DNA from: Mangrovimicrobium sp048323675
Lineage (GTDB): Bacteria > Pseudomonadota > Gammaproteobacteria > Pseudomonadales > Halieaceae
DNA length: 64,000 nucleotides
Direction: 5' to 3'
Assembly (NCBI RefSeq): GCF_048323675.1
Contig: NZ_JBLWFK010000001.1
Coordinates: 558,001 to 622,000, forward strand
Of the stretch, positions 17,564 through 26,148 are shown piece after piece (position 1 is the stretch's first letter; each line of letters opens with the position of its first letter). The position numbers and the translations under genes are program-made. The notes beneath the pieces are model-generated. The model saw only the letters and a program-made list of their open reading frames with translations. It was not told the origin of the DNA and did not search any database.

Positions 17564-18280
17564 ATGGGTAGAGCATACCAGAACCGAAAAGACTCCATGG
17601 CCAAGACCTCGGACCAGAAGGCCCGGGTCTACAGCAAACATGCGCGCGTCATCTATGTGACGGCAAAGCAGGGCGGCCTCGATCCCGCGGGCAACCTCGC
17701 ATTGCGCAGCGTCATCGATCGGGCCAAGAAGGACCAGGTGCCCGCGCACGTCATCGAAAAAGCCATCGACAAGGCCAAGGGCGGCGCCGGTGAGGACTTC
17801 GCGGTGGCGCGCTACGAGGGCTTCGGCCCCGGCGGCTGCATGGTTATCGTCGACTGCCTGACCGACAACCCGAACCGCACCATTGGCGATGTGCGCCAGT
17901 GCTTCACCAAGACCAAGTGCAAACTCGGTACCCCCGGAAGCGTCAGCCACTCGTTTGACCACTGCGCCATCTTCGTCTTCGCCGGCGACGACGAAGAGGC
18001 GGTACTCGAAGCGCTGATGCTGGCGGATGTGGAAGTGGAAGACATCGAGTCCGGCGCTGGCAACATCACGGTATTCACCCCACCCACCGAATTTGCCAAG
18101 GCGCGCAGCGCACTCAACGAGGCCTTCGGGGATATCGATTTCGAGATCGAGGAAATCCAGTTCGTACCCAAAGAGACTGCCCCGATTTCCGGCGACGACG
18201 AGGCCATGTTCGAGAAGTTCCTGGATATGCTCAACGATGTCGAGGATGTCCAGAAGGTGTACCACAACGTTGACGCCTGA
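17564..18280 (+). CDS. YebC/PmpR (TACO1) family protein
   Basis: 238 residues starting MGRAYQNRKDSMAKTSDQK, typical of the gammaproteobacterial short-tail YebC paralogue (YeeN-like). Further hallmarks are NLALRSVIDRAKKDQVPAHVIEKAI, AKGG..EDF, YEGFGPGG and TDNPNRTIGDVR. Family members were described as DNA-binding regulators; more recent work assigns a role in relieving ribosome stalling. Both come from family knowledge. The length is normal. The next gene overlaps its end. Confidence 0.92.
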   Translation: MGRAYQNRKDSMAKTSDQKARVYSKHARVIYVTAKQGGLDPAGNLALRSVIDRAKKDQVPAHVIEKAIDKAKGGAGEDFAVARYEGFGPGGCMVIVDCLTDNPNRTIGDVRQCFTKTKCKLGTPGSVSHSFDHCAIFVFAGDDEEAVLEALMLADVEVEDIESGAGNITVFTPPTEFAKARSALNEAFGDIDFEIEEIQFVPKETAPISGDDEAMFEKFLDMLNDVEDVQKVYHNVDA

Positions 18281-18671
18281 GCAGCGCCAGGACGATGCGT
18301 CCTGCCCCTGCGGCAGTGGACAGGACTTTGCGGACTGTTGTGGCCCGCGGCTTGCGGGCGATGCACCGGCAGTGACCGCCGAGCAACTGATGCGCTCGCG
18401 CTATACCGCCTTCGCCCGCGGCGAGGCCGATTACCTGCTAGCTACCTGGCACCCTGAAACGCGGCCATCGCGCGTCCGGCTGGACCCGGCGCAGCGCTGG
18501 ATAGGCCTGCGAATCCTGCACACCGATGCCGGTGGAGAGAACGACGAGTCAGGCACCGTGGAGTTTGTCGCCCGGTTCAAGACAGGCGGTAGCGGCTACC
18601 GCCTGCAGGAACTGAGCCGCTTCGAGAAAATCGACGGTCGCTGGTACTACCGGGATGGAGATCACCGCTAG
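18270..18671 (+). CDS. YchJ-family SEC-C/UPF0225 protein
   Basis: 133 residues if it begins at the TTG at 18270, 11 bases before the end of the yebC-like gene; ATGs at 18237 and 18246 in the same frame are alternatives. The zinc-binding SEC-C motif CPCGSGQDFADCCGPRL is at about 10-26, followed by AEQLMRSRYTAFARGEADYLLATWHPETRP as the family core (given in part) and an NTF2-like C-terminal half ending RWYYRDGDHR. Family proteins are small zinc proteins of unclear function. Overlap with yebC suggests co-expression. Confidence 0.85.
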   Translation: MTPEQRQDDASCPCGSGQDFADCCGPRLAGDAPAVTAEQLMRSRYTAFARGEADYLLATWHPETRPSRVRLDPAQRWIGLRILHTDAGGENDESGTVEFVARFKTGGSGYRLQELSRFEKIDGRWYYRDGDHR

Positions 18672-18683
18672 AGGACCGTGGGC

Positions 18684-19094
18684 TCAGGGCCGCCGCACTG
18701 CCTCGTACTCGACGCCGGGAATCTGGAAACTCCTGCCCTCTGCGGGTTCGTTGGGCTCCGCGGGGGGTACCTCCTGAAGGATAAACTGCCCCGCTGAACA
18801 TTTTTTCGTTGCGCTAAGGCAGAGTTTCGCGCAGCTGTTGAATTGCCTTGCCGATGGGTCCCGGGGGCAGCCGGTCTCGCAGCTGCTCCCCGCCTCCTGG
18901 CAGCAGGAACCCAGTCGCTCCTTGCTGCAGACCCAGATGTCCTCGTTTTTGTCGTTGCTGCTCCAGCGGCAAAAATCCTCCACGCACTGGTTGAATTCTT
19001 CCACGGAGTGCTCCGGCAATGCGCCGCGGAGCTGACTAGCAGCGAGGCTTAAAAATACAGCCAACAGGACAGGAAGGCCTTTGCGTTTTTGCAT
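18684..19094 (-). CDS. Small secreted Cys-rich protein, unknown
   Basis: 136 residues with a signal peptide (MQKRKGLPVLLAVFLSLAAS). The mature part has ten Cys, arranged in pairs such as CVEDFC, SCC, CETGC and CAKLC, which suggests a disulphide-stabilised periplasmic or secreted fold. The C-terminus is Pro/Glu-rich. No family is recognised. It converges on the YchJ-like gene 12 bases away. Confidence 0.62.
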   Translation of the reverse strand: MQKRKGLPVLLAVFLSLAASQLRGALPEHSVEEFNQCVEDFCRWSSNDKNEDIWVCSKERLGSCCQEAGSSCETGCPRDPSARQFNSCAKLCLSATKKCSAGQFILQEVPPAEPNEPAEGRSFQIPGVEYEAVRRP

Positions 19095-19357
19095 CGATTA
19101 CACTCCCGGCAATTGAAACGACCAGTATAGGTGATCTGGCCGATTCCGCTTGTATTGGGCGAGTTGCTCCACAACATACACCTCGCCCATCCCGAAGTGG
19201 CACTGGTAATGTGCCAGGCGTCCCCCGCATTTACCCCGCCCGTATCAGTTGGCAAGTGACTGATTGGCATTTCCTCGTATTTCTCCGGCTCAGAAACCAC
19301 ACGTGCAACATTTCTGGTCTATAAAACAATAACTGGAAATGCAGCAAGGAGGCTCCA

Positions 19358-20656
19358 ATGATAAATCCAGTGATCGTCCTGCCGGGTATTACCGGCAGCA
19401 CCCTTATGGACAGCTACCCCCTCGATCCCGAACTTCTCTGGAACGGCAGTAGCAAAAAGAACTTCGACCGGATCAGCCTGCACCCGGACAATCTCCTCTA
19501 CGAAGCGCGCGAACCCGCCCGTGTGACCAGTACACGGGTCGTGGGGCTGATATATGACGAACTGGTCGCCGCGTTGCGACATGAATTGACGCTCAAGCCG
19601 GATAAACCCACCCCGGTATACCAGTTTCCCTATGACTGGCGGCAGCCGCTTGCACACTGCGTGCAATTGCTCGATGCGTTTGTCGAGGAGGTAATAGAGC
19701 GGACAAAACTGCTGCGTCACTATGATCGCGACGGCTATGCAGATGACCCCAAGGTCAACCTCGTGGGCCACTCCATGGGCGGTCTCATCATGGCCGGCTA
19801 TATTGCGCATTGCATAGATGCGGGTAAACCCGCCCGGGTCGGCAAGGTCGCCACGCTGGGGACTCCCTTTCTCGGCTCCCACGAAGCCGTCGTCAAGGTG
19901 ACGCGGGGTGGTGACAACCTCAACGGGGAGACCTCTCCCATCCGCGAGCGTGAATCGGCTCGGGTGACCCCGAGTATTTATCACCTGGTCCCGTCCTATA
20001 AAGGCGCGGCTGCGGCTTCCGGAAGCAATGTGGACCTCTTCGATTCCAGCAACTGGCAAAGGTCCGTGGTGCAGAGTATCAGCGAATACATACGGATGTA
20101 CGGACAGGGAAAATCCTCTGAACGCAAGGAGAACGCCGAAGCGCTATTTGAGCAGTTTCTGCGTGGTGCCGGGAGTTTTCTCAAACGCCAGAAAACCCTC
20201 GACCTGTCCGGGGCCGGTCTTTCCCAGAAGGACTGGCTGTGTATCGTGGGCATCGACGCGAAGACGCGCATTCGAACCGAGGTCGAATTCCTGTCTGGCG
20301 ACCGGATTCATTTTGACCTCAATGATGATCGCGACGTCATAAACCTGTATGACAAAGAGGGGGCTTCGGTTGCGCAAAGGGTGCTTACCGGTGACAGCAC
20401 GGTGCCGTATCTCGGCGCGAAACCACCGTTCCTGGACGCCAGGCACCTGGTTTGTGTTTCACGAGCGGATTTTGGTGCGCTTGAAATCGTGGACCGGGGC
20501 CTGAGCCTGGCCACCGGCCTGCACGCGAGCCTGCCACTCATGAACAATGCCCAGCGCCTGGTCGCCTGTCACTTGCTTGGCAAGAAGCGCAAGGACTTCG
20601 TTGGTCGCCCCGGACCCGACGTCAAAGCCGAGGAGTGGGACCCGCCGTGGAATTAG
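19358..20656 (+). CDS. LCAT/PDAT-like alpha/beta hydrolase
   Basis: 432 residues, with AGGAGG just before the ATG. The N-terminus VIVLPGITGSTL is the lipase/LCAT oxyanion segment. FPYDWRQP follows, as in lecithin:cholesterol acyltransferases. The nucleophile elbow is GHSMGG with Ser139. A late TGDSTVPY supplies the likely acidic residue, and a His near HASLPLMNN may complete the triad. There is no signal peptide, so it is probably cytoplasmic or membrane-peripheral. Acyl transfer or ester hydrolysis of lipids is inferred; the substrate is unknown. It opens an accessory block with no obvious operon partner. Confidence 0.85.
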   Translation: MINPVIVLPGITGSTLMDSYPLDPELLWNGSSKKNFDRISLHPDNLLYEAREPARVTSTRVVGLIYDELVAALRHELTLKPDKPTPVYQFPYDWRQPLAHCVQLLDAFVEEVIERTKLLRHYDRDGYADDPKVNLVGHSMGGLIMAGYIAHCIDAGKPARVGKVATLGTPFLGSHEAVVKVTRGGDNLNGETSPIRERESARVTPSIYHLVPSYKGAAAASGSNVDLFDSSNWQRSVVQSISEYIRMYGQGKSSERKENAEALFEQFLRGAGSFLKRQKTLDLSGAGLSQKDWLCIVGIDAKTRIRTEVEFLSGDRIHFDLNDDRDVINLYDKEGASVAQRVLTGDSTVPYLGAKPPFLDARHLVCVSRADFGALEIVDRGLSLATGLHASLPLMNNAQRLVACHLLGKKRKDFVGRPGPDVKAEEWDPPWN

Positions 20657-20690
20657 CGGCGTAGCCCCGGTCGGTCGATGCCCCGGCTGC

Positions 20691-21164
20691 TCAGGGATCA
20701 GTCGAACCTGGCTGCGACTGGTGGAATTCGCACATCAGGCGGATGCTCTCGGCAGGAATGGCGAGTTTCTGCAGCAGGTAGTCGCGGAAGGGCGCGGGGT
20801 AGTCGAGCTCCAGCAGGCTTTGTGCCATACAGTGAAGCCAGGCGTCCCTGCTGCTTTGATCTACCGGCAGGTGTGCATGTGCCTTCGGGATACTGATCGA
20901 ACCGTAGTGCCGGGCATACAGCTTGGGGCCGCCCATCCAGCCGGAGAGAAAAAATACCAGCTTCTGGCGCGACTCGGTCAAATCCTCCGGGTGCATGGCG
21001 CGCAGGGCAGCGGCCTCGGGCAACCTCTCCATGTTGTCATAGAAACGATTGACCAGCCGGGTAATGCCGTCCAGGCCGCCGGCCGCCTGGTAGGTGGCAT
21101 CGCCGGTCCCGTAGGCAGGTGCTTCCCCAGTGGAAGAGGCGTTGCTGGAAGGGTACTCGGTCAA
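20691..21164 (-). CDS. Group II truncated haemoglobin
   Basis: 157 residues from a TTG at 21164, with AAGGTGGA upstream. After a Ser/Ala-rich leader the globin fold starts at about residue 25. Key residues are visible: Tyr42 in RFYDNM (B10), the probable proximal His98 in AHAHLPV, and Trp109 in RDAWLHCM (G8), a trHbII hallmark. The FFLSGWMGGP loop is also typical. It likely binds O2 or NO. It is downstream of the AAA+ gene on the same strand (59 bases away), so the two may be co-transcribed. Confidence 0.87.
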   Translation of the reverse strand: MTEYPSSNASSTGEAPAYGTGDATYQAAGGLDGITRLVNRFYDNMERLPEAAALRAMHPEDLTESRQKLVFFLSGWMGGPKLYARHYGSISIPKAHAHLPVDQSSRDAWLHCMAQSLLELDYPAPFRDYLLQKLAIPAESIRLMCEFHQSQPGSTDP

Positions 21165-21223
21165 AGTTGTTGTCCACCTTGGCAGGATTTTGTCGAAACT
21201 TCCGGTTGATTGTAATTCACAAT

Positions 21224-22921
21224 TCAGGACTGGATGCGCAAGCCGCGAAATATACTGCAGCGTTCAAACACCTCCAGCGTGGGCGCCACTGACTTGTGGT
21301 GGCAGTACTTGGCAACCAGTTTGGTGAGCCCCTTGATATCCCTGCCACTGGCCTCCGGGAAAAGATCCGCCAGGGTGTCGAGCAGGACAGCGGCAATATC
21401 CAGGCCGAACTGTTCTGTCATGACAGCCCATATTCTGCGGCGATCCTCCCGATCCGGGACTGCATACCTGATCACTGCGATGCAGCGCGATACAATCGCT
21501 TCGTCGATATCATCGGTGCGATTGGTGGTCAGGAACAGCAGGCCGTTGAAATACTCCAGTACGCGCAGGAACACGCCGACGACCGCGTTGGCAGCCAGGT
21601 TGTCATCGCGGCGCTTGATATAGACATCCGCCTCGTCGATCAACATGACCGCCCCCCACCGCTGTGCCCGTGTCAGCGTGTCCTTGAGCGCTTTTTCCAT
21701 CTCGGCGACATTCAGACCCAGTTGTCCCGAATGGACGCGGTACAGGGGACGCTGGATGATTTCCGCATAGACCTCTGCGGTCAGGGTTTTGCCCACACCG
21801 GCGGGGCCGCAGCACAACACCGTGGTGCCGCCGGACTTGCCTTCGACGATGTCATCCATCAGGACATCCATCTCCGCTGTCAGGATGTCGATCAGGTCGG
21901 TCTGCTCGGGCGGCAATATCAACTTTTGCTTGAGTTCGGGCTGGTACTCATAGGGCTCGATATCATCGACATGCACCCACAGGTGGTGATGTAGCTCCAG
22001 GTGAAACATCAGCATATAGCCGTGTACCGGCAGGCGCGTGAAGAGGGTGTCGGGGATGCCGTCAACCAGCGCCTCCGCTGCCTTTTCGACCTGCTCGTCA
22101 TAATTGACACTGCGGCCGGCCTTGCGCAGGTACTTGCTGAGGATATTGCCGGTGGCGTCGAGCGTCAGCGCACGATCACCGATAATGTCCTCGTCGTTGA
22201 CCAGCCGCGCGGGACTGCCGCTGGACGACAGCACCACGCGACTTTTCCGCGACCAGTCGGTATTGCGGTGGGAGGCGGTGGGGTCCTCGGCGAAAATGCC
22301 TGTGCCCCGCCCGGAAAACTGGCGGCCATAGTCCGCGCGCCACTGGTAATAGCGCTGCACCGAGCGCTCGTAGGCGTCCATGAGTTCCGCGGTTTCCCGG
22401 AAGAAGCCGCGATCGGCGAAAATCTGGGCGATGGTCTTGCCGGCGATGTCCCGTTCGCGAATGGTTATTGTCTGGTTGACGATCCTGGCCATGGCATTGG
22501 CCTGCAGTTCCATGAGAATACGCCCGGTCTCCTCTTCGCCGGCCGGGGAGTAGTCGATGCGCGAGACCAGGAAGGCGATCGGCTTGCCGGTGACATTGGC
22601 CTGGAACAGCCAGCCACAGATTGCGTCCCGCAACAGATACTCGGTGATCCCCGTTACCAGGTATTCCAGTTCGCCTTCCTGCCAGACCCTGAGTTCTTCG
22701 TCGAGTGCGCGTTTCAGCGTGGATATCTGTGCCGCGCGGCCCTGCATCCTGGCGCCCGCCTGCTGGTAGAGGTCACTGAGAAAGCCGAGTTGGGAAATGG
22801 ACAGTTGATGGCTGTGAATCTCTGCCCGATTACCGAATTTCAGTTGATCGGTATACGGCGATAAATCCGGATAGCGCTCCGCCATCGCTTCGACAAACTG
22901 CTTTTCGACCAGTAATTTCAT
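21224..22921 (-). CDS. AAA+ ATPase with unrecognised N-terminal domain
   Basis: 565 residues. The N-terminal 340 residues are mostly helical and match nothing I recognise. They include a possible membrane-free dimerisation region, a His-rich LELHHHLWVH, and segments reading ITEYLLRDAICGW. The AAA+ module has Walker A CGPAGVGKT (371-379), Walker B VMLIDEAD (425-432), a TTNRTDDIDEAI sensor/arginine-finger region, and a C-terminal lid. It resembles FtsH/proteasome-like classical AAA+ cores but lacks a protease. A Nif11-like gene precedes it on the same strand (92 bases), which is an unusual pairing. Confidence 0.82.
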   Translation of the reverse strand: MKLLVEKQFVEAMAERYPDLSPYTDQLKFGNRAEIHSHQLSISQLGFLSDLYQQAGARMQGRAAQISTLKRALDEELRVWQEGELEYLVTGITEYLLRDAICGWLFQANVTGKPIAFLVSRIDYSPAGEEETGRILMELQANAMARIVNQTITIRERDIAGKTIAQIFADRGFFRETAELMDAYERSVQRYYQWRADYGRQFSGRGTGIFAEDPTASHRNTDWSRKSRVVLSSSGSPARLVNDEDIIGDRALTLDATGNILSKYLRKAGRSVNYDEQVEKAAEALVDGIPDTLFTRLPVHGYMLMFHLELHHHLWVHVDDIEPYEYQPELKQKLILPPEQTDLIDILTAEMDVLMDDIVEGKSGGTTVLCCGPAGVGKTLTAEVYAEIIQRPLYRVHSGQLGLNVAEMEKALKDTLTRAQRWGAVMLIDEADVYIKRRDDNLAANAVVGVFLRVLEYFNGLLFLTTNRTDDIDEAIVSRCIAVIRYAVPDREDRRRIWAVMTEQFGLDIAAVLLDTLADLFPEASGRDIKGLTKLVAKYCHHKSVAPTLEVFERCSIFRGLRIQS

Positions 22922-23013
22922 GGCGTACGGCCGCTCCCGTATTGAGTGAAATGCCGGTTTTGCCTGTACTCAACGGCAGCGCTTGACACTGCCGGTGAGT
23001 ACAGGCTGGTATG

Positions 23014-23232
23014 TCATACGCGCAACAGCGCTTTTACCAGGCGTTCAGACAACTGGTCTTCCGTGAACTGGGGTTCGTTGGGTGGATAGAGGCTATCCTC
23101 TTCCAATTTGAAGCCATGCTCTTCGGCCAGTGAGAACATTTCTTTCAGTTTCTGGCAGGATTTCAACTGTTCGCCCAGTGCCGCGTCGGACTTCGCCTTG
23201 GCGGCAAACGCTGAGATTTGCTCAATCGACAT
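23014..23232 (-). CDS. Nif11-like small protein
   Basis: 72 residues from the ATG at 23232 (GAGAGA upstream); a longer frame to 23292 is less likely. The N-terminus MSIEQISAFAAKAKSDAALG, then KLKEMFSLAEEHGFKLEEDSL, matches the Nif11 domain, known from nitrogen-fixation clusters and as the leader part of some RiPP precursors. It lacks a GG cleavage motif and a core rich in Cys/Ser/Thr, so a RiPP precursor is not supported. It lies just upstream of the AAA+ gene, perhaps as its client or regulator (inference). Confidence 0.75.
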   Translation of the reverse strand: MSIEQISAFAAKAKSDAALGEQLKSCQKLKEMFSLAEEHGFKLEEDSLYPPNEPQFTEDQLSERLVKALLRV

Positions 23233-23485
23233 TTTCGTCTCTCTCGTGATTTGGAATGTTATTACCCGGAAATCGCTATTCCGGGTGCCCAATGTCGCAA
23301 TAGCAATTCACGGGCCAGCCGTGGTTTTCACTCTTTCTTAAAAAAATCCCTAATAATCAATAAGCTGAAGATTCCCTCGGGGTGAGCGCACAGTCGGTCG
23401 TGTCTTGAATGTGACAAAGGCGACATCCTGACGACTACCGCGTGCCTGTCTGCGGGCTTTCCCCTATCCAGTCAGTCCTCCGGGT

Positions 23486-23815
23486 TCAGGTAAAGCTGAG
23501 CTCCGCCAGACAGGCATTTTCCCGGACATTATGCAGGGCGTTGTCGAACAGCATCTCGGTGTCAAACAGTATGCTTTTGGCCACGACCTGCCCGTCACTA
23601 TCCTTGATCATGAAAAAAAATTCCCCGCCGGGTGTTTTACCCTTTGCGATCTGCTGGCTCATCAGGGAGCCGACACGAACTTCCTGGATGGCCTTCTCCA
23701 ACAGGGATTTATTTTCAAATTCCGGGCTGACCAGGACACTTTCGCCCTGGCCATTGAGGTAGTTGAATTGGTAAAAGCCGTCATCGGCGGTTGTGATGCG
23801 AAACGTAGCTGCCAT
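23486..23815 (-). CDS. DUF1508 (YegP-like) tandem-repeat protein
   Basis: 109 residues containing two copies of the YegP fold: FRITTADDGFYQFNYLNGQGESVLVS-type first repeat (given in part) and GGEFFFMIKDSDGQVVAKSILF second repeat, each followed by a helix with KAIQEVR or ALHNVREN. Proteins of this family are small, cytoplasmic and of unknown role, sometimes linked to stress. It is divergent from the small gene at 24066 and is part of the accessory block around the AAA+ ATPase. Confidence 0.82.
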   Translation of the reverse strand: MAATFRITTADDGFYQFNYLNGQGESVLVSPEFENKSLLEKAIQEVRVGSLMSQQIAKGKTPGGEFFFMIKDSDGQVVAKSILFDTEMLFDNALHNVRENACLAELSFT

Positions 23816-24065
23816 GTTCTTTCTCCTCCGAGTGAAAACGCAGATGAAAGCCGCGAAAGCCGCAGCCGGCTCTCAGACCGTAACAGGTCCTCTGCAAACA
23901 ACGCGCCACGGATTTTTCCTTTAAAAGCGCAAAATTTCTGGATTTATGGCGAAAATTTGTCGGGAATCCAACATTTTCCTGTCAGCTTTGAATCCCGCAG
24001 CAAACGCTGTGATTGGCATTTTTGTCGTGATAAAACAGGCGACACCGAAACAGGAGGCAGGCACA

Positions 24066-24386
24066 TTGAACGACAACACAGCATACGATCAGTATTTCCT
24101 GAGTTACAGCGGAGCCCGGTTGCCCCTCAATCTGGTCAGCCAGATTGCCCCCGAGGAGGTCAAGAATCGCAATACATATTTCGGCGCAATGCTCGATGAA
24201 CAAGGCCGTATCTGCTTGATTCATAAGCGAGTCTATGGCGAGATCGAGTTGTCCCACGAGTATCGGTTCGACGCCAACGGCGTGCTCGAATCCGCGGATA
24301 TCCGCAACGTTGATGACGAGCGACTGGTCATCATTTTTGACAGTGACGGCAATATCCTCGATCAGCGGGAGATTCCTGGCGACTAG
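24066..24386 (+). CDS. Small acidic protein, unknown function
   Basis: 106 residues if translated from the TTG at 24066, which has a near-perfect AGGAGG nine bases upstream; an ATG at 23946 would add 40 residues without such a site. The sequence alternates charged beta-like strands (YFGAMLDEQGRICLIHKR, YRFDANGVLESADIRNV, LVIIFDSDGNILDQR). There is no signal peptide, membrane helix or known motif. It leads a plus-strand run of three unrecognised genes. Confidence 0.62.
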   Translation: MNDNTAYDQYFLSYSGARLPLNLVSQIAPEEVKNRNTYFGAMLDEQGRICLIHKRVYGEIELSHEYRFDANGVLESADIRNVDDERLVIIFDSDGNILDQREIPGD

Positions 24387-24508
24387 CTCTGGGCCTTCCC
24401 GCCGTAATGCTCCACCAGCTATCTGAAGCTTGCACGAATATTGCAAAGCCCTGAACTGGAGATGTCAGGCACTTCGTTCTGAAGTCGCCGCCAGTAAGGG
24501 GTATGTCC

Positions 24509-25141
24509 ATGGGAGACGAATTCAAACTGCTGAAAGCCCTGGCCACCATCAGCGCTACCAGCTCGGAGTTGGCGGCTGTTAATCAACTGATTACTGCCGA
24601 GATAGGCAGCGCGGATTTTCTCGAAGAGTACGATAGCCTGCTGTTCGATATCCTCAATACCTACCGGGGCCTGGAAAGCATTTTGAGGCCCATGGTGAGT
24701 GTTTCTTCACCGGAGAAGTTCAGGCAGGATTTCAGCTCCCGCTTCGAGTGGTATGCAAACCACTACCAGGCGGCGCTCAGCGAGGCGAGAATCAATGCTG
24801 AACTGACCTTCGAGAAATACCTTCAGTTCCGCAAGCGCCGGGAAGTGGCAACCGGTTTCCCCCTCCTCAAACATGCCTTTTCCCGGCTACACGACTTTGT
24901 CGACAAATGGATCGACAACGATATATGGCTCGCGATGACCATCGACACTCTGTTGAAAACCCTGTTCCGCATGCTCGGCGAGCTAAACACGATCCAGTCC
25001 AGGGACCCCGAAGATGCGTTCGCGCTCTACACATCGTATATGGCAGGCGTGTTGTCCTACCTGGACCTGATTCACCAGAACCTTGGCCAGATCGAGGCTA
25101 CCCGACTGCCTGTCAAGCAAACCCTCTCAATGACCTGTTAA
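24509..25141 (+). CDS. Helical protein, unknown function
   Basis: 210 residues from the ATG at 24509, chosen because AAGGGG (24496-24501) is seven bases away; an in-frame ATG at 24503 is too close. It is almost all helical by composition, e.g. YDSLLFDILNTYRGLESIL, KYLQFRKRREV and LLKTLFRMLGELNTI, and ends in a short basic-Cys tail. No motif is recognised. It is followed 12 bases later by the next gene, so the two form an operon. Confidence 0.66.
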   Translation: MGDEFKLLKALATISATSSELAAVNQLITAEIGSADFLEEYDSLLFDILNTYRGLESILRPMVSVSSPEKFRQDFSSRFEWYANHYQAALSEARINAELTFEKYLQFRKRREVATGFPLLKHAFSRLHDFVDKWIDNDIWLAMTIDTLLKTLFRMLGELNTIQSRDPEDAFALYTSYMAGVLSYLDLIHQNLGQIEATRLPVKQTLSMTC

Positions 25142-25153
25142 AGGAGATATTCC

Positions 25154-25612
25154 ATGTTTGAGCACAAACTCCTGAATGGAGAAACCTGTCGCATGCTGGA
25201 CATGCCCGGCGCTATCGTGAAAGCGGAAGTGCTTGAAATACGCGAACCGAAAAACAACAACGCACTCGACAAGGTCTGCCGCTACCAGTACGGCGTCGTC
25301 GATGAGGTACTGGTTGAGCGCTACCTGCCTTCCGAATCCACTGGCGATTGCTGGAGTCACGATAGTGTCGCCGCGCCGTGGTGGAACGTGGTTGGTCATC
25401 CCCCCCATGGCGGTATCGTCGCCGATTACAACAAATACCTTGGCGGGGCCTATCTGCGTACCCTCGATCCAGCCAACAACGTTGTCGCATATGCCGAGGC
25501 CGGGGAACCGGTAATCTTCGATGGCAGTAATTACAGCGTCACCCGCCAGAGTGATAGCGCCGAACTCAGTAGCAGGCGGATGTTGGAACTGCGCAGGCAT
25601 TACTACGCCTGA
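25154..25612 (+). CDS. Small protein, unknown function
   Basis: 152 residues with AAAGGAGAT before its ATG, 12 bases after the previous stop. It has an Asp/His/Trp-rich middle (STGDCWSHDSVAAPWWNVVGHPPH) that could bind a metal, plus predicted beta strands (AIVKAEVLEIREPK, VAYAEAGEPVIFDG). There is no signal peptide. It is not assigned to any family. It is probably co-expressed with the preceding helical protein. Confidence 0.66.
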   Translation: MFEHKLLNGETCRMLDMPGAIVKAEVLEIREPKNNNALDKVCRYQYGVVDEVLVERYLPSESTGDCWSHDSVAAPWWNVVGHPPHGGIVADYNKYLGGAYLRTLDPANNVVAYAEAGEPVIFDGSNYSVTRQSDSAELSSRRMLELRRHYYA

Positions 25613-25613
25613 C

Positions 25614-25901
25614 CTACTGCGAGTGTTGCGCGACTGCTGCCAGCCCCGCGTAACGAGCCATGGAATGGCCCCGCAGTGACGGGTGTCCGGTATCGATCCT
25701 GAGCGTGGTGGTGTTGTCGGGGGTCCTCAGGTATTGCCGCGCAGGCAGCCGGTCCCCCGCACTTTCCAGGGTCAGCTCTATAATCGTCGGGGGATAATCG
25801 CTGTCGGGTACCGGATCGGTCCCGGCGATGGCGAACAGTGCGGTCGTCAGCAGCGCCAGCAGTACCAGGGGTCGGCGCCGCCAGGAATCAGCATTTTCCA
25901 T
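25614..25901 (-). CDS. Small single-TM protein, unknown
   Basis: 95 residues from the ATG at 25901, with a GGGG purine tract nearby. An N-terminal basic stretch and the hydrophobic helix PLVLLALLTTALFAIAG (about 12-28) are followed by a 65-residue periplasmic-type part. It is convergent with and two bases from the gene ending at 25612. No family is recognised. It partly overlaps a frame that reads as an NTF2-like remnant on the other strand, so one of the two may be spurious in the overlap. Confidence 0.42.
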   Translation of the reverse strand: MENADSWRRRPLVLLALLTTALFAIAGTDPVPDSDYPPTIIELTLESAGDRLPARQYLRTPDNTTTLRIDTGHPSLRGHSMARYAGLAAVAQHSQ

Positions 25902-25924
25902 TATGCCCCGGTGGGGATGACGTG

Positions 25925-26074
25925 ATGGTCTGGGTGGACATAAAGATGACGGGTCGTAAATCCGGAAGGACCCTGGAGACACAGCTTATCGAAGTGTTTA
26001 AGTTTGCGGATGACAAGCTGATCGAGATTCGCCCCTTCTATTTCGACACAGACGCGATTAAAAGCATCTTGTAG
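25925..26074 (+). pseudogene. C-terminal fragment of a SnoaL/NTF2-like protein
   Basis: 49 codons read VWVDIKMTGRKSGRTLETQ, then VFKFADDKLIEIRPFYFDTD and AIKSIL before a stop. This is the typical end of SnoaL/ketosteroid-isomerase-like proteins (conserved charged strand, then RPFYFDT and a helix). The rest of the roughly 120-residue domain is missing upstream. The read is therefore a remnant left by a deletion; it may or may not be expressed. Confidence 0.6.
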
Positions 26075-26148
26075 GTGCCAATCAACATGTGAGCTTATCC
26101 GTTGGTGCTGCTGGATTTGTTGTCCATGTTTAACATGGCGCATCGTAA

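Noticed and set aside
23014..23232. Calling the Nif11-like gene a RiPP precursor
   Set aside because: It lacks a GG-type cleavage site and a Cys/Ser/Thr-rich core, and no modifying enzyme or transporter is adjacent.
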